In this document: piece by piece, positions 33,316 to 42,301 of the stretch
Position numbering within the stretch: the first letter of the stretch is position 1
How the letters are laid out: each line of letters begins with the position of its first letter
From: WSZJ01 sp964590435
GTDB lineage: Bacteria > Planctomycetota > MHYJ01 > WSZJ01
Reading direction: 5' to 3'
Length of the DNA: 64,000 nucleotides
Assembly: GCA_964590435.1 (NCBI GenBank)
Contig: CAZPWT010000018.1
Location: forward strand, 72,620 to 136,619
Position numbers and translations under genes: made by a program
Notes under the pieces: generated by a model
Databases searched by the model: none
The model's input: only the letters and a program-made list of their open reading frames with translations
What the model was told of the DNA's origin: nothing

Positions 33316-34377
33316 ATGAAGAAACTCCGGAAGTCCTCCAAGGCCGCCGGCGCCCGGAAGCCCGCCGCCCGCAAGGACCTGTCGACGCTCCTGCTCGACA
33401 TCAACAAGCGGTGGCTCTCGTCGCTCGATCCCGCGGTGCTCCTCCCGGAAATCGTCGACCTCACCCGCTCCTTCTTCGGCGTCTCCGACACCACGCTCCT
33501 CATGCTCGACCACGAGGGAAGGGAGTTCGTCCAGCACCTCGCCAGCGGGCCCCACTACGGGAAACTCGACCGGAAGTTCTTCCAGCGCATCCGCACCGAG
33601 GGCGTCACCGGCTGGGTCGCTTCTCACCGCAAGCCCCTGATCGTCAACGACACGAGCCGGGACAAGCGCTACGTCGGCAACACCGACACGATCAAATCGG
33701 AGCTCGCGGTGCCGGTGATGGCGGAAGGGCGCCTCCTGGGCGTGCTGAACCTCGAGTCGGCGAAGAAGGATTCGTTCACGAAGGACGACGTGAAGCTGCT
33801 CGAGACGATGGCGGCGCAGTGCGCCATCGCCCTTCGCAACGCCGAGGTGTACGAAATCGAGCGTCGGCGTGCGCAGCAGTGCGAGGCGCTGTACCACATC
33901 GCGCGCATCGGCGGCGGCGTGCTGCCCCCGATGACGGTGGTGCAGCGGGCGGTGGAGGTGATCAACGGGCTGCTCGAGTGCTTCTACGTCGGGCTGTTCC
34001 ACGGCGACTACGATCGCGAGGAGCTGGTGCTCGTCGCGCAGAGGTGCAAGGGCGAGATCGACGTCGTGCCGGGCGCGACGCAGAAGTTCACCGTCGGCCT
34101 GATCGGGTACGCGTTCCGCCTGGGGGAGACAGTCCACGTCCGCGACGTCTCGAAAAACGAGACCTACGTGGCGCGGATCCCGGGAGTCCAATCCGAAATC
34201 TGCGTGCCGATCCGGATCGGGGACCGCTGCCTCGGGATCCTCGACGCCCAGGCGCAGAAGGTCGACGGCTTCGCTCCCGACGAGGTCATGTTCCTCGAGA
34301 CCGTCGCGCGCTTCCTCGCCCCCGTCTGCGCCCACCTTGAAGTCGGCGCGACCCGGGCGTGGTCGCCGATGCCCTAA
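33316..34377 (+). CDS. Tandem GAF-domain signalling protein
   Basis: 353 residues. A Lys/Arg-rich N-terminus is followed by two GAF domains, about residues 35-190 and 200-345. The first has EGVTGWVASHRKPLIVNDTSRD, then SELAVPVMAEGRLLGVLNLES; the second has VGLIGYAFRLGETVHVRDVS and SEICVPIRIGDRCLGILDAQ. There is no output domain, so it may act as a small-molecule sensor bound to another protein. TAGGCT lies seven bases before the ATG and no ribosome-binding site is seen. Its stop codon overlaps that of the convergent hydrolase gene. Confidence 0.85.
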   Translation: MKKLRKSSKAAGARKPAARKDLSTLLLDINKRWLSSLDPAVLLPEIVDLTRSFFGVSDTTLLMLDHEGREFVQHLASGPHYGKLDRKFFQRIRTEGVTGWVASHRKPLIVNDTSRDKRYVGNTDTIKSELAVPVMAEGRLLGVLNLESAKKDSFTKDDVKLLETMAAQCAIALRNAEVYEIERRRAQQCEALYHIARIGGGVLPPMTVVQRAVEVINGLLECFYVGLFHGDYDREELVLVAQRCKGEIDVVPGATQKFTVGLIGYAFRLGETVHVRDVSKNETYVARIPGVQSEICVPIRIGDRCLGILDAQAQKVDGFAPDEVMFLETVARFLAPVCAHLEVGATRAWSPMP

Positions 34378-35285
34378 CCGAGGAACGCCGTCACGGCCGC
34401 GAAGAACTTCTCGGGCTGCTCCATCCAGGGCATGTGCCGGCAGTCGGGAATGGACGCCACCTTGAAGCGCGGGCCAAGGCGGGTCGCGGCGGCGCGCAGC
34501 TTCTCGACGGAAGCGAACGAGTCCTGCTCCCCTGCCACGAAGAGGACGGGGCAGAGCGTGCGCGAGAGTTCCGTCTCGCCCGGCGCCTGACCGCCCGCCT
34601 CGGCGTACTGCCGGGCGAAGTCGTAGGCCCCCGGGGATTCGATCCACTCCACGCAGCGGTCGTAGTGCCGCTTGAGTTCCTTCGCCGGCGGATTGAGGAA
34701 GAACAGGCCGTCGCGCAGGCGGCGCTGTTCCTCCAGCGTGCGGGCCGTCCCCGTGCTCGGGGCCTTCAGCACGCGGGCCCGCGCTTCCTCCGGCTTTTCT
34801 CCCCACGCCGTGCCGACCGTGATCAGCTTCCGGACGCGTCCCGGGAACGCGTAGGCGAATGCGGCCGCGACGTAACCGCCGTGCGAATGCGCCAGGATCT
34901 CCACCGCCTCGATCCCCAGCGTCGTCAGGACCGCGGCGACGTCGTGCACGTCGCGGTCGAGCCCCACGGGCTGCCGCGTCCGGCTCATGCACCGACCCCG
35001 CAGATCGACGTAGATCAGCTTTCGCTTCGACGCCAGCGCCGACATCCCGGGATGGAACGCGCGGTGGTCGAAGTCCGGCCCGCCATGCAGCAGCAGCAGC
35101 GGCGGCCCGCTCCCCTCCGTCTCGACCCACAGGTTGACTTCGCCCGCGCCCTTGAACCCCCGCTCCGCCACCGGCGCATAGTCGCAGGCGAAGAAAAACC
35201 GCCCGCCGTCATGAAACCCCTTCCCCGGCGACGTGGGTGGCCGGGAATCATGCTGCTTGCCGGGCGTCGAGCTCGAGTTCGCCAT
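34374..35285 (-). CDS. Alpha/beta hydrolase, proline-iminopeptidase-like
   Basis: 303 residues. The oxyanion-hole block PLLLLHGGPDFDHRAF, YVDLRGRCMS, the nucleophile elbow ILAHSHGGYVAAAFA (Ser), VLFVAGEQDSF (Asp) and CRHMPWMEQP (His) complete a catalytic triad. HGGPDFDH resembles the HGGPG of proline iminopeptidases, but the substrate is uncertain. The ATG at 35285 is chosen; a longer in-frame start at 35384 would lie inside the large hairpin upstream of tRNA-His. Confidence 0.85.
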   Translation of the reverse strand: MANSSSTPGKQHDSRPPTSPGKGFHDGGRFFFACDYAPVAERGFKGAGEVNLWVETEGSGPPLLLLHGGPDFDHRAFHPGMSALASKRKLIYVDLRGRCMSRTRQPVGLDRDVHDVAAVLTTLGIEAVEILAHSHGGYVAAAFAYAFPGRVRKLITVGTAWGEKPEEARARVLKAPSTGTARTLEEQRRLRDGLFFLNPPAKELKRHYDRCVEWIESPGAYDFARQYAEAGGQAPGETELSRTLCPVLFVAGEQDSFASVEKLRAAATRLGPRFKVASIPDCRHMPWMEQPEKFFAAVTAFLG

Positions 35286-35323
35286 GATCCCGCCGGGGGC
35301 CCTGAGGGAATTGCCTTTGATTC

Positions 35324-35443
35324 CTCGGACGGGCGCGCGTCGTGCCGGGGCCGAAGTGCGTCGGGCCCGCTCTCCGTGTGGCATACCGGAGACCGTTCCT
35401 GGCCCGACGCACGCAGGCGCCGGCCGACGCGCGCCCGTCCGAG
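35324..35443. repeat. Nested 120-base perfect hairpin next to tRNA-His
   Basis: Outer stem 35324-35342 with 35425-35443 (19 bp, no mismatch). It continues after one unpaired T as GCCGG/CCGGC (35344-35348 with 35420-35424). A 12-bp stem GTGCGTCGGGCC/GGCCCGACGCAC follows (35356-35367 with 35401-35412), then TCTCCG/CGGAGA around a 10-base loop. It ends two bases from the 3' end of the tRNA-His gene. Confidence 0.9.
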
Positions 35444-35445
35444 GA

Positions 35446-35521
35446 GGTGGGTAACGGGATTCGAACCCGCAACGTTCAGAGCCACAATCTGATGCTCTAG
35501 CCAGGTTGAGCTATACCCACC
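35446..35521 (-). tRNA. tRNA-His (GTG anticodon)
   Basis: 76 bases including the extra 5' G (position -1) that pairs with the C discriminator, a hallmark of bacterial tRNA-His. The acceptor is GTGGGTA with TACCCAC, the anticodon loop TTGTGGC, and the T arm GCGGGTTCGAATCCCGT. CCA is not encoded. Confidence 0.93.
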
Positions 35522-35576
35522 GTGAGGGGGCGGAGTCTAGCGAAGCGCCGGGGATCGGGCAAGGACTGGCGCGGGC

Positions 35577-36608
35577 CTAGACCTTCTTTTTCGCGGCCGG
35601 GTCCGAATCCGCCGGGAAGATCTCGCTGTCCGTGCGCCGCGGCGTGGCCTTGAAGATCTCCGGGAACATGCGCTGCATGTACTTCTCGAGCGTCACGTTC
35701 GTGGGGCCGAAGCGGTTGTGATACATGTAGTACTCCAGGTCGTAGGCCATGCGGCTCGCGTCCTGGTAGCGGTTGTTCATGTCTCTCTGAAGCGCCTTGT
35801 TGAGGATGCGCTCGACTTCCTCGGGGATCTCCGGGTTCACGCGGCGCGCCGGCGGGATCTCCTTGTAGACGACGTTCTCCAGGATGATCCCGGTGTTCTC
35901 GCTTCCGAAGAGGCTCTGCCCCGTCAGCAGTTCCCATGCGACGATGCCGAGCGAAAACAGGTCGCTGCGCCCGTCGGTCTGCATGTACTGCGCCTGCTCC
36001 GGGGACATGTACTGGGCCTTGCCCATGAGAACCTCGCCTTCCTGGTTCTTCATGAGGTTGCGGGCCTTCGCGATGCCGAAGTCGGTGAGCTTGACGAAGC
36101 CCTCGGTGGAAATCATGAGGTTCTTCGGCGAGATGTCGCGGTGAACGACGTTGAGCAGGTTTCCCGCGCGGTCGGTCTTGCGATGCGCGTATTCGAGCCC
36201 GCGGCAAACGCGCGAGATGATGTACGTCCCGATATCGATGGGCAGCTTCATGCGCCGCTCGTAGTGGCGGTTCATGAACTCCTGGAGGTTCACGCCCTCC
36301 ACGTACTCCATCGCCATGTAGTAGATCGATCCGACCTTGCCCATCTGGTAGATCTGCACGATGTACTGGTGCACCAGGTCGGCAACCAGCTTCGCTTCGC
36401 CGATGAACATCTCGATGAATTCAGGATCGTTCGACAGCGACTCCTGGATCGTCTTGATCGCGACGGTCTTCTCGAATCCCTCTGCGCCCGCCAGCACGCC
36501 CTCGTAGACGGACCCCATCCCGCCCTCCGCGATTTTGCGGATGAGCTTGAAGCGGACCTTGTCGTTGATTTCCTTGAGGTCGTTGGCGACCGGCTTCTTG
36601 CCGAACAT
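35577..36608 (-). CDS. Serine/threonine protein kinase (Hanks type), cytoplasmic
   Basis: 343 residues from the ATG at 36608; a GTG one codon earlier is also possible. The kinase motifs are all intact: IAEGGMGSVYEG, the ATP-site Lys in TVAIKTI, VVHRDISPKNLMI, LTDFGIAKA and the activation-loop end MGKAQYMSPEQAQ, then DLFSLGIVAWELLTG. HRDISP (Ser instead of Lys after HRDI) is a bacterial variant. No membrane segment is present. The C-terminal 60 residues are helical and basic. Targets are unknown; two further kinase-like genes occur in this window. Confidence 0.9.
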   Translation of the reverse strand: MFGKKPVANDLKEINDKVRFKLIRKIAEGGMGSVYEGVLAGAEGFEKTVAIKTIQESLSNDPEFIEMFIGEAKLVADLVHQYIVQIYQMGKVGSIYYMAMEYVEGVNLQEFMNRHYERRMKLPIDIGTYIISRVCRGLEYAHRKTDRAGNLLNVVHRDISPKNLMISTEGFVKLTDFGIAKARNLMKNQEGEVLMGKAQYMSPEQAQYMQTDGRSDLFSLGIVAWELLTGQSLFGSENTGIILENVVYKEIPPARRVNPEIPEEVERILNKALQRDMNNRYQDASRMAYDLEYYMYHNRFGPTNVTLEKYMQRMFPEIFKATPRRTDSEIFPADSDPAAKKKV

Positions 36609-36811
36609 CACAGTGACTCTCCCTTGGCGCGGGATGAGGGTTGGCAGGACGGGCGCCCATGCTACCGGCGGCGGGCGACGGACGCAACTGCGTGAAGAAA
36701 GCGACCGACGCCGACGGCCGGACCTCGCGTCCCGACCATTTCCCGCTTGCCCCGCGGCCCGCCGGGCGGGAAACTTGCCGTGTCACCCCCCTCACGCGGA
36801 GACCACTTCCC

Positions 36812-37627
36812 ATGCGCGTCATGGCCATCGCCCTCGCCCTGCTTCTCTTCGCCTCCCGCCCCTCCCCCGCCGCCGACTGCGACGCCTGCATGCCGAAGGC
36901 GATGTGCGTGCGCCACCAGAAAGAGCAGGACGATGCGCTTCGGGAATTCACGAAGAACAAGCGGTCGAAGGACCCGATGAAGCGGCGGGACGCGCTGGAC
37001 AAGATCGGGAAGCTCAACGATACGCACATGAACGTGCGAGGCGTCGACGTGGCGAAGGCGATCGCAGACATGCTGGACGACCCCGATTCCGGCATCCGGA
37101 TGGGCGCCTTGAGTTACCTCAAGACGAACCAGGAGGTCGAGACCGCGCGGGACGAAGTCGCGAAGATCCTCGACAAGTACCTTCCCCGCATCGGCAAGCC
37201 CAAGCCGAGCGGCAAGTCCGCCGCTTCCGGAAACGCCGGGCTTGAGTGGGAGAACGAGGTCGCGCTCTGCAAGGAAGCGGTCTCGGCGATGGCGGAACTC
37301 GGCGGAAAGGATGCGGCGGGCTGCTTCATCAAGGTCGTGGAGTCGAACAACTACGCGTTCGCGATCGACAATGTCTGCAAGACGACGACCATCAAGAGCG
37401 CGAAGCTGGTGGAGACTTACCTGTCACGCCTGAACGAGCTCCAGGGGAACAAGGGCGACGAAGCGAAGCTCCTCTGTGGCGAACTGGCGAAGGCGTTCGC
37501 GAGCCACACGTCCTTCCCCGAGCCGTTCGCGGACGACGTCGCTGGATGGCTGAAGAAGGCGCGCGCCTGGTGGAAGGAAAAGCAGGAGACCTACGACCCG
37601 CCGCCTGCAGACGAGCCGCCCAAGTAG
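36812..37627 (+). CDS. Exported HEAT-like repeat protein
   Basis: 271 residues. A signal peptide (MRVMAIALALLLFASRPSPAADC) is followed by a Cys-containing segment (CDACMPKAMC) and helical repeats such as DVAKAIADMLDDPDSGIRMGALSYL and AVSAMAELGGKDAAGCFIKVV, typical of HEAT-like scaffolds. The ATG at 36812 opens the signal peptide; upstream in-frame codons are not conserved in character. Function unknown, likely protein-protein contact in the periplasm. It is divergent from the kinase gene. Confidence 0.72.
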   Translation: MRVMAIALALLLFASRPSPAADCDACMPKAMCVRHQKEQDDALREFTKNKRSKDPMKRRDALDKIGKLNDTHMNVRGVDVAKAIADMLDDPDSGIRMGALSYLKTNQEVETARDEVAKILDKYLPRIGKPKPSGKSAASGNAGLEWENEVALCKEAVSAMAELGGKDAAGCFIKVVESNNYAFAIDNVCKTTTIKSAKLVETYLSRLNELQGNKGDEAKLLCGELAKAFASHTSFPEPFADDVAGWLKKARAWWKEKQETYDPPPADEPPK

Positions 37628-37661
37628 TTTCGACAGGTCGGGATGCCGCTCCCTCGCTTCG

Positions 37662-37690
37662 TGGACACCCTGCGCCCGCGGGCTTAGAAT
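37662..37690 (+). promoter_or_regulatory. Sigma-70-like promoter for the GlyA-GcvT fusion gene
   Basis: TGGACA (37662-37667) and TAGAAT (37685-37690) are separated by 17 bases. The ATG lies 53 bases downstream, so the mRNA has a short leader. Confidence 0.6.
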
Positions 37691-37743
37691 CCGCCGCTTC
37701 TTTTCGCGCCGTTCTCCGTCCACGACCCTTCCCGCGAGGCTCC

Positions 37744-40700
37744 ATGAAAGCCGTCAAGCCGCCCCCCGCTCCCCCGCGCACGCCCGTCGCCGACTTCCTT
37801 TTCCGCGAGTCCCTCGACGAATTCGACCCCGACACCGGGCTGCTCTCCCGCTGGGAGGAAGACCGCCAGGGAGACCGCATCGTCCTGATCGCCAGCGAGT
37901 CGGTCGCGCCTCGGGCGGTCCGCGAGGCCATGGCGTCCGCGTTCGCCAACATCTACGCGGAAGGCTATCCCTCGAACCGCCTCGCTCGCCGCGAGTCCGC
38001 CCGCGTCGCCGACTTCGAACGATTCATCGCCTACCACCGCCGCTACGGCGACCGCCGCTTCTACAAGGGAACGGAGTTCTCGGACTTCGTCGAAGTGCTG
38101 GCGCAGCGCCGCGCAGCCGAGGTGTTCGCGACGGCGGCATGCCCCGCTTCCAGCCTCTACGTGAACGTGCAGCCGCTGTCGGGCGCGGCGGCAAACAACG
38201 CGGTGTACGAGGCGTTCCTGAAACCCGGGGACGCGGTGGTGGGGCTGAACCTCTCGCACGGCGGGCACCTGACGCACGGGAGCCCGGCGAACCGGAGCGG
38301 GAAGCGGTATTCGGTGACGCCTTACCACCTGGACCCCGAGACGGGGCTGCTGAACTACGAGGAGATTGCGCGGATTTGTGCGGAGAAGAAGCCGAAGCTG
38401 CTGATCGGGGGCGGGTCGGCGTACCCGTACGACATCGACTGGGAAAGGTTCCGGAAGATCGCGGACGAGTGCGGGGCGATCCTGCTGGCCGACGTGAGCC
38501 ATCCGGCGGGGCTGATCGCCGCGGGGCTGCTGACGAACCCGGTGGGGATCGCGGACGTGGTGTCGATGACGACGCACAAGACGCTCTGCGGGCCGCGCGG
38601 GGCGATCCTGATCTCGACGGACGCGGGGCACGCCCGGGCGCTCGACGGCGCGGTGTTCCCCGGCGAACAGGGCGGGCCTCACCTGCACCAGATCGCCGCG
38701 AAGGCGGTCTGTTTCGCGATGGCGGCGACGCCGAAGTTCAAGTCGCTGATGAAGCAGGTTGTCGCGAACACGAAGGCGCTCATCCGGGCGCTGTTGAAGG
38801 AAGGGATCCCGCTCGCCGGCGGCGTCGACCTCCCCGAAAGGCTCAACGCGCAGGTCGAAAACGACCCGAAGACGAAGAAAAAAGAACACAACTACGTCCA
38901 TCTCTTCACGATCGACCTCAAGGGGCTCGAGACGAAGACCGGCACCGGGCTTTCAGGCGACGTCGCCGCGAACATCCTCGACCTGTGCGGCATCACGCTG
39001 AACAAGAACACCCTGCCGGGCGACGCCAACGCCGCCCGCCCCAGCGGGCTGCGGATCGGGACGTGCTTCATGACGCAGCGCGGCCTGACCGAGAGCCACA
39101 TGACGACGCTCGCGGGCCTGATCGCACGGGTCCTGAAGGAATGCGAACCTTACGACGTCGACGGAGGCGCAGGGCTTGCCGGCCGCGCGAAGATTTCGCC
39201 GGAAGCGCTGCAGGCGGTGCGCGACGGCGTGAAGAAGCTGGCTTCGGAGGCGCGATGGGACGCGGCGGAACTGGGGACGACGCGCATCCTCGCGGAACGG
39301 AACGAGACGCCGCTGACGGCCGCTCACAAGGAGGCCAAGGCGTCGCTGGAAGACCGCGACGGGTGGATGACCCCGGTGCACTTCGGTGAACCGACCGCCG
39401 AGCGCGCGGCCCTCGACAAGGGCGCCGCGCTGTTCGACTGGAGCGACCGGCCGGCCTTCGCCATCCGCGGCGAACGCGCCCGCCCCTTCGTCGCCGAGGT
39501 CTTCGCCAGCCAGACCCGCTTCGGCCCGGGCGAGTGCGGCCCCGCCGTGCTCCTCTCCCCCTCCGGCGAGACGACGGACGAACCGATCCTGATCCGGCTC
39601 CCCGAGGGGCCCGACGGCTCCGACGAATACTGGCTCTTCGACGCCGACCGCCGCACGCTGGGGTGGCTGGAAGCGCTGTCCGACGGGTTCGTGCGCTTCG
39701 ACCCGAACGACCTGCACGCGAAGATCGACGGTCCCGTCGCTGTCGACGACCTGCGGACGGCCCGTCGACCGGAACGCCGGCAACTCGTGCTCGGCCTCGC
39801 AGGCCCCAAGGCCGCCGCCACGCTCAAGTCCGTCTGCGCCCCGTTCGGCGCACTTCAGCCCGGCAAATGGGCGCAGGGCGCGATCGACGGCGCGCAGGCG
39901 ATCTGCGTTCGGCCCGGCGCGAAGGACTGGTACCTGCTGTTCGTCCGCCCCGACGGGGCGCTCCGTGCGTGGTCCAAGCTGAAAGCCGCGGGGGCCGTGC
40001 CCGCAGGGCTGAGGACGCGCGAGGCGGCAAAGCGCGACGAGGCGAAGCCGGACCTGGCGAAGCCGTACTACATCGGGTGCCGGAAGGTGGCGGCGGCGCC
40101 GGCGAAGAAGGAGAAGTTCATCTGGAAGGAGTACGAGGGCCCGCTCAAGAAGTCGTGCCTGTACGCGCAGCACCTCGAGAAGGACGCGAAAGGCGCGAAG
40201 GGGCGCATGGTGCCGTTCGCGGGGTGGGAGATGCCGGTGCTGTACACGACGATCGGAGACGAGCACGAGGCGGTGCGGTCGCGCGCAGGGCTGTTCGACA
40301 TCACGCACATGGGGACCATGGAGGTGTCGGGCCCGAATGCGCAGCGCTTCGTGGACCTCGTCACGACGAACTTCGTGCCCAAGCTGCGTGACGGGCAGAC
40401 GCACTACACGTACGTCCTCGACCCGGACGGAAACGTCCTCGACGACATTCTCGTTTACCGCCGCGCCTGGGACCGTTACCTGCTCGTCGTGAACGCTTCG
40501 AACGCCGACAAGCTCTGGGCGTGGTTCACGGGCGTCGCGGCGCGCCGGTACGTGCTCGACAACAGCCGCCCGGCGCTCGAGATCGAGGGCGACGTGACGC
40601 TGCGCAACCTTAAGGACGACTCGAGCGGCCCCGACCAGCTCGTCGACATCGCCGTGCAGGGCCCCAAGTCGCTCGCGATCCTGCAGCGCGCCTGCGACAA

Positions 40701-41424
40701 CCGGGAATCCCGCGCGGCCCTTCGCGACTGCAAGAAGTCCGATTTCATCGAGACGACGCTGTGCGGGAAGATCCCCGTGATCGTGTCCCGCACCGGCTAC
40801 ACGGGCGAGACGACCGGCTTCGAGATCTACGTCCACCCGGACCAGGCGCCCAAGTTGTGGCACGGCCTGCTCGCCGCCGGCGAGAAGCACGGCATCCAGC
40901 GCTGCGGCCTCGGCGCCCGCGACTCCACCCGCACCGAGGTCGGATTCCCCCTCTACGGCCACGAACTCGCCGGCGACCGCAACATCATCCCGAACGAAGC
41001 CGGGTACGGGGCATTCGTGAAGCGCCACAAGCCGTTCTTCGTCGGTCGCGACGCGATGATCGCCCGGGAGGAGGCGTCCAAGGTCTCCGTCGTCCGCTTC
41101 AAGGTGAACTCCGACAAGGCCCGCGCGGTCCGGCCGCACTACCCCGTCGCGAACTCCAAGGGACAGAAGATCGGGGAGGTCACGAGCTGCACTCTGGTCG
41201 GGAAGGCGCAGATCGGGATGGCGCTGATCGACAAGCGGTTCGCAAAGGACGGCGGCCAGCTGGCGATCATCCCGCTGGCGCGCGAGGAGGAGGACCACGG
41301 GAAGAAGGCGAAGAAGCCCGCGGCGCCGGCGAAGGAAGCGGTGGAGACGTGGGTGCTGCCGGAGTACGCGACGATCCTCGAGCGGTTCGTGCAGTCGCGC
41401 GGGGAGAGCGAGGAAGAAGAGTAG
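37744..41424 (+). CDS. Fusion protein: serine hydroxymethyltransferase + degenerate GcvT + aminomethyltransferase
   Basis: 1226 residues. Residues 1-505 are serine hydroxymethyltransferase of the long Chlamydia type: IASESVAPRAV, an insertion after YAEGYPSNR, ADVSHPAGLIAAGLL and the PLP lysine in MTTHKTLCGPRGA (Lys279). Residues about 540-770 resemble the N-terminal part of a GcvT fold (GWMTPVHFG, GAALFDWSDRPAFAIRGE, LVLGLAGPKAAATL) but look degenerate. Residues about 804-1225 are a full aminomethyltransferase: MVPFAGWEMPVLYTTI, EHEAVRSRAGLFDITHMG, IAVQGPKSLAIL, SRTGYTGETTGFEIYV. Both activities use tetrahydrofolate: GcvT makes 5,10-methylene-THF from the glycine-cleavage intermediate and GlyA uses it to make serine from glycine, so the fusion could channel the cofactor. 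The frame is continuous, with no sign of an assembly join. Confidence 0.93.
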   Translation: MKAVKPPPAPPRTPVADFLFRESLDEFDPDTGLLSRWEEDRQGDRIVLIASESVAPRAVREAMASAFANIYAEGYPSNRLARRESARVADFERFIAYHRRYGDRRFYKGTEFSDFVEVLAQRRAAEVFATAACPASSLYVNVQPLSGAAANNAVYEAFLKPGDAVVGLNLSHGGHLTHGSPANRSGKRYSVTPYHLDPETGLLNYEEIARICAEKKPKLLIGGGSAYPYDIDWERFRKIADECGAILLADVSHPAGLIAAGLLTNPVGIADVVSMTTHKTLCGPRGAILISTDAGHARALDGAVFPGEQGGPHLHQIAAKAVCFAMAATPKFKSLMKQVVANTKALIRALLKEGIPLAGGVDLPERLNAQVENDPKTKKKEHNYVHLFTIDLKGLETKTGTGLSGDVAANILDLCGITLNKNTLPGDANAARPSGLRIGTCFMTQRGLTESHMTTLAGLIARVLKECEPYDVDGGAGLAGRAKISPEALQAVRDGVKKLASEARWDAAELGTTRILAERNETPLTAAHKEAKASLEDRDGWMTPVHFGEPTAERAALDKGAALFDWSDRPAFAIRGERARPFVAEVFASQTRFGPGECGPAVLLSPSGETTDEPILIRLPEGPDGSDEYWLFDADRRTLGWLEALSDGFVRFDPNDLHAKIDGPVAVDDLRTARRPERRQLVLGLAGPKAAATLKSVCAPFGALQPGKWAQGAIDGAQAICVRPGAKDWYLLFVRPDGALRAWSKLKAAGAVPAGLRTREAAKRDEAKPDLAKPYYIGCRKVAAAPAKKEKFIWKEYEGPLKKSCLYAQHLEKDAKGAKGRMVPFAGWEMPVLYTTIGDEHEAVRSRAGLFDITHMGTMEVSGPNAQRFVDLVTTNFVPKLRDGQTHYTYVLDPDGNVLDDILVYRRAWDRYLLVVNASNADKLWAWFTGVAARRYVLDNSRPALEIEGDVTLRNLKDDSSGPDQLVDIAVQGPKSLAILQRACDNRESRAALRDCKKSDFIETTLCGKIPVIVSRTGYTGETTGFEIYVHPDQAPKLWHGLLAAGEKHGIQRCGLGARDSTRTEVGFPLYGHELAGDRNIIPNEAGYGAFVKRHKPFFVGRDAMIAREEASKVSVVRFKVNSDKARAVRPHYPVANSKGQKIGEVTSCTLVGKAQIGMALIDKRFAKDGGQLAIIPLAREEEDHGKKAKKPAAPAKEAVETWVLPEYATILERFVQSRGESEEEE

Positions 41425-41428
41425 CGCG

Positions 41429-42253
41429 CTATTTTCCGTTCTTGCGGCCGCCCCCCGGGGCGGTCGCAAGGACGATGTCGAACTGGTGGACCATGCCGTC
41501 GCGGATCAGGAGGACGGCGACGCGCTGCCCCGGGGCGCTGCGGCTCAGGAAGTCCTTGAGCGCGTACCCGCGGACGGTGGGCGTGCCGGCGATCTCGACG
41601 ATGATGTCTCCCTCCTTGATCCCCGCCTTCTCCGCCGGCGACAGCTCGGTGACGCTGTTCACGCGCAGCCCGCCGTCGTAGCCGTTCGACTTCACGTCGC
41701 GAGGATCCGCTTCCTCGACCTGCACGCCAAACCAGCAGCGCGGGCCCATGGTGATCCCGGGCAGGCTCTGCTCGGGATCCGGCGGCGTGAACCCGTTCTC
41801 GACGAACGTGATCGTCTGGAGCCGGTAGTCGATCGTCGACTCGAAGCGGCTGATGAAGTTGAACCCCAGCACCCCGTCGGCCTTGATCTGCAGCAGGCTC
41901 GCGGCATTCGAGATCTGCGGGACCGCCATCACGCCGACTTTGAGGTCGCCAATTTCCAGCGGGCCGACCTTCACCTTCTCGACGTTCACGAATTGCGTCG
42001 TCTCGGACCACTGCTTCCCCGTCCCCTTGATCAGCCCCTTCGCGACCGCCGCTTCCGGCAGTACGACCGTCGTGGAAGCGCCGGTATCGAAGGCCATGCG
42101 GAACGGGCCTTTCCCGTCGAGAGTGACGTCGACCCAGATGAGGTTGGCCTCGAGCTGGAAGCCGACGACGACGGGCTCGGGCGGGTCGGCGGGGGTGTGG
42201 AGGCACGCGGCGGCGGCGATGGCGAGAACGGCGGCGGCGAGAAAACGGCGCAT
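41429..42253 (-). CDS. Retropepsin-like aspartic protease lipoprotein with PDZ domain
   Basis: 274 residues from the ATG at 42253, with AAGGAG before it. A lipobox-like IAAAACLHTP segment suggests lipid anchoring. Residues about 25-170 are a pepsin/retropepsin-type domain with the catalytic motif MAFDTGASTTVV and a later GVLGFNFIS. A PDZ domain covers the last 90 residues (SPAEKAGIKEGDIIVEIAGT). One catalytic Asp per chain implies action as a dimer, as in related bacterial enzymes. It is convergent with the GlyA-GcvT gene. The substrate is unknown. Confidence 0.85.
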   Translation of the reverse strand: MRRFLAAAVLAIAAAACLHTPADPPEPVVVGFQLEANLIWVDVTLDGKGPFRMAFDTGASTTVVLPEAAVAKGLIKGTGKQWSETTQFVNVEKVKVGPLEIGDLKVGVMAVPQISNAASLLQIKADGVLGFNFISRFESTIDYRLQTITFVENGFTPPDPEQSLPGITMGPRCWFGVQVEEADPRDVKSNGYDGGLRVNSVTELSPAEKAGIKEGDIIVEIAGTPTVRGYALKDFLSRSAPGQRVAVLLIRDGMVHQFDIVLATAPGGGRKNGK

Positions 42254-42301
42254 GGAAGGCTCCTTGGGTTGAGCCGTCATCATAGCCGTTCGACGCCGGG
42301 G

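Noticed and set aside
35286..35384. N-terminal extension of the alpha/beta hydrolase
   Set aside because: The extra residues are Arg/Ala-rich and encoded within the large hairpin. The start at 35285 fits the fold better.
30267..35521. tRNA-Sec among the tRNA genes
   Set aside because: The two tRNAs present are ordinary tRNA-Arg(TCT) and tRNA-His(GTG). No UCA anticodon or extended acceptor arm was found in the window.
38953..41469. 838-codon minus-strand open frame
   Set aside because: It is antisense to the GlyA-GcvT fusion, is rich in Arg/Leu/Val with no recognisable motif, and is a shadow of codon bias.
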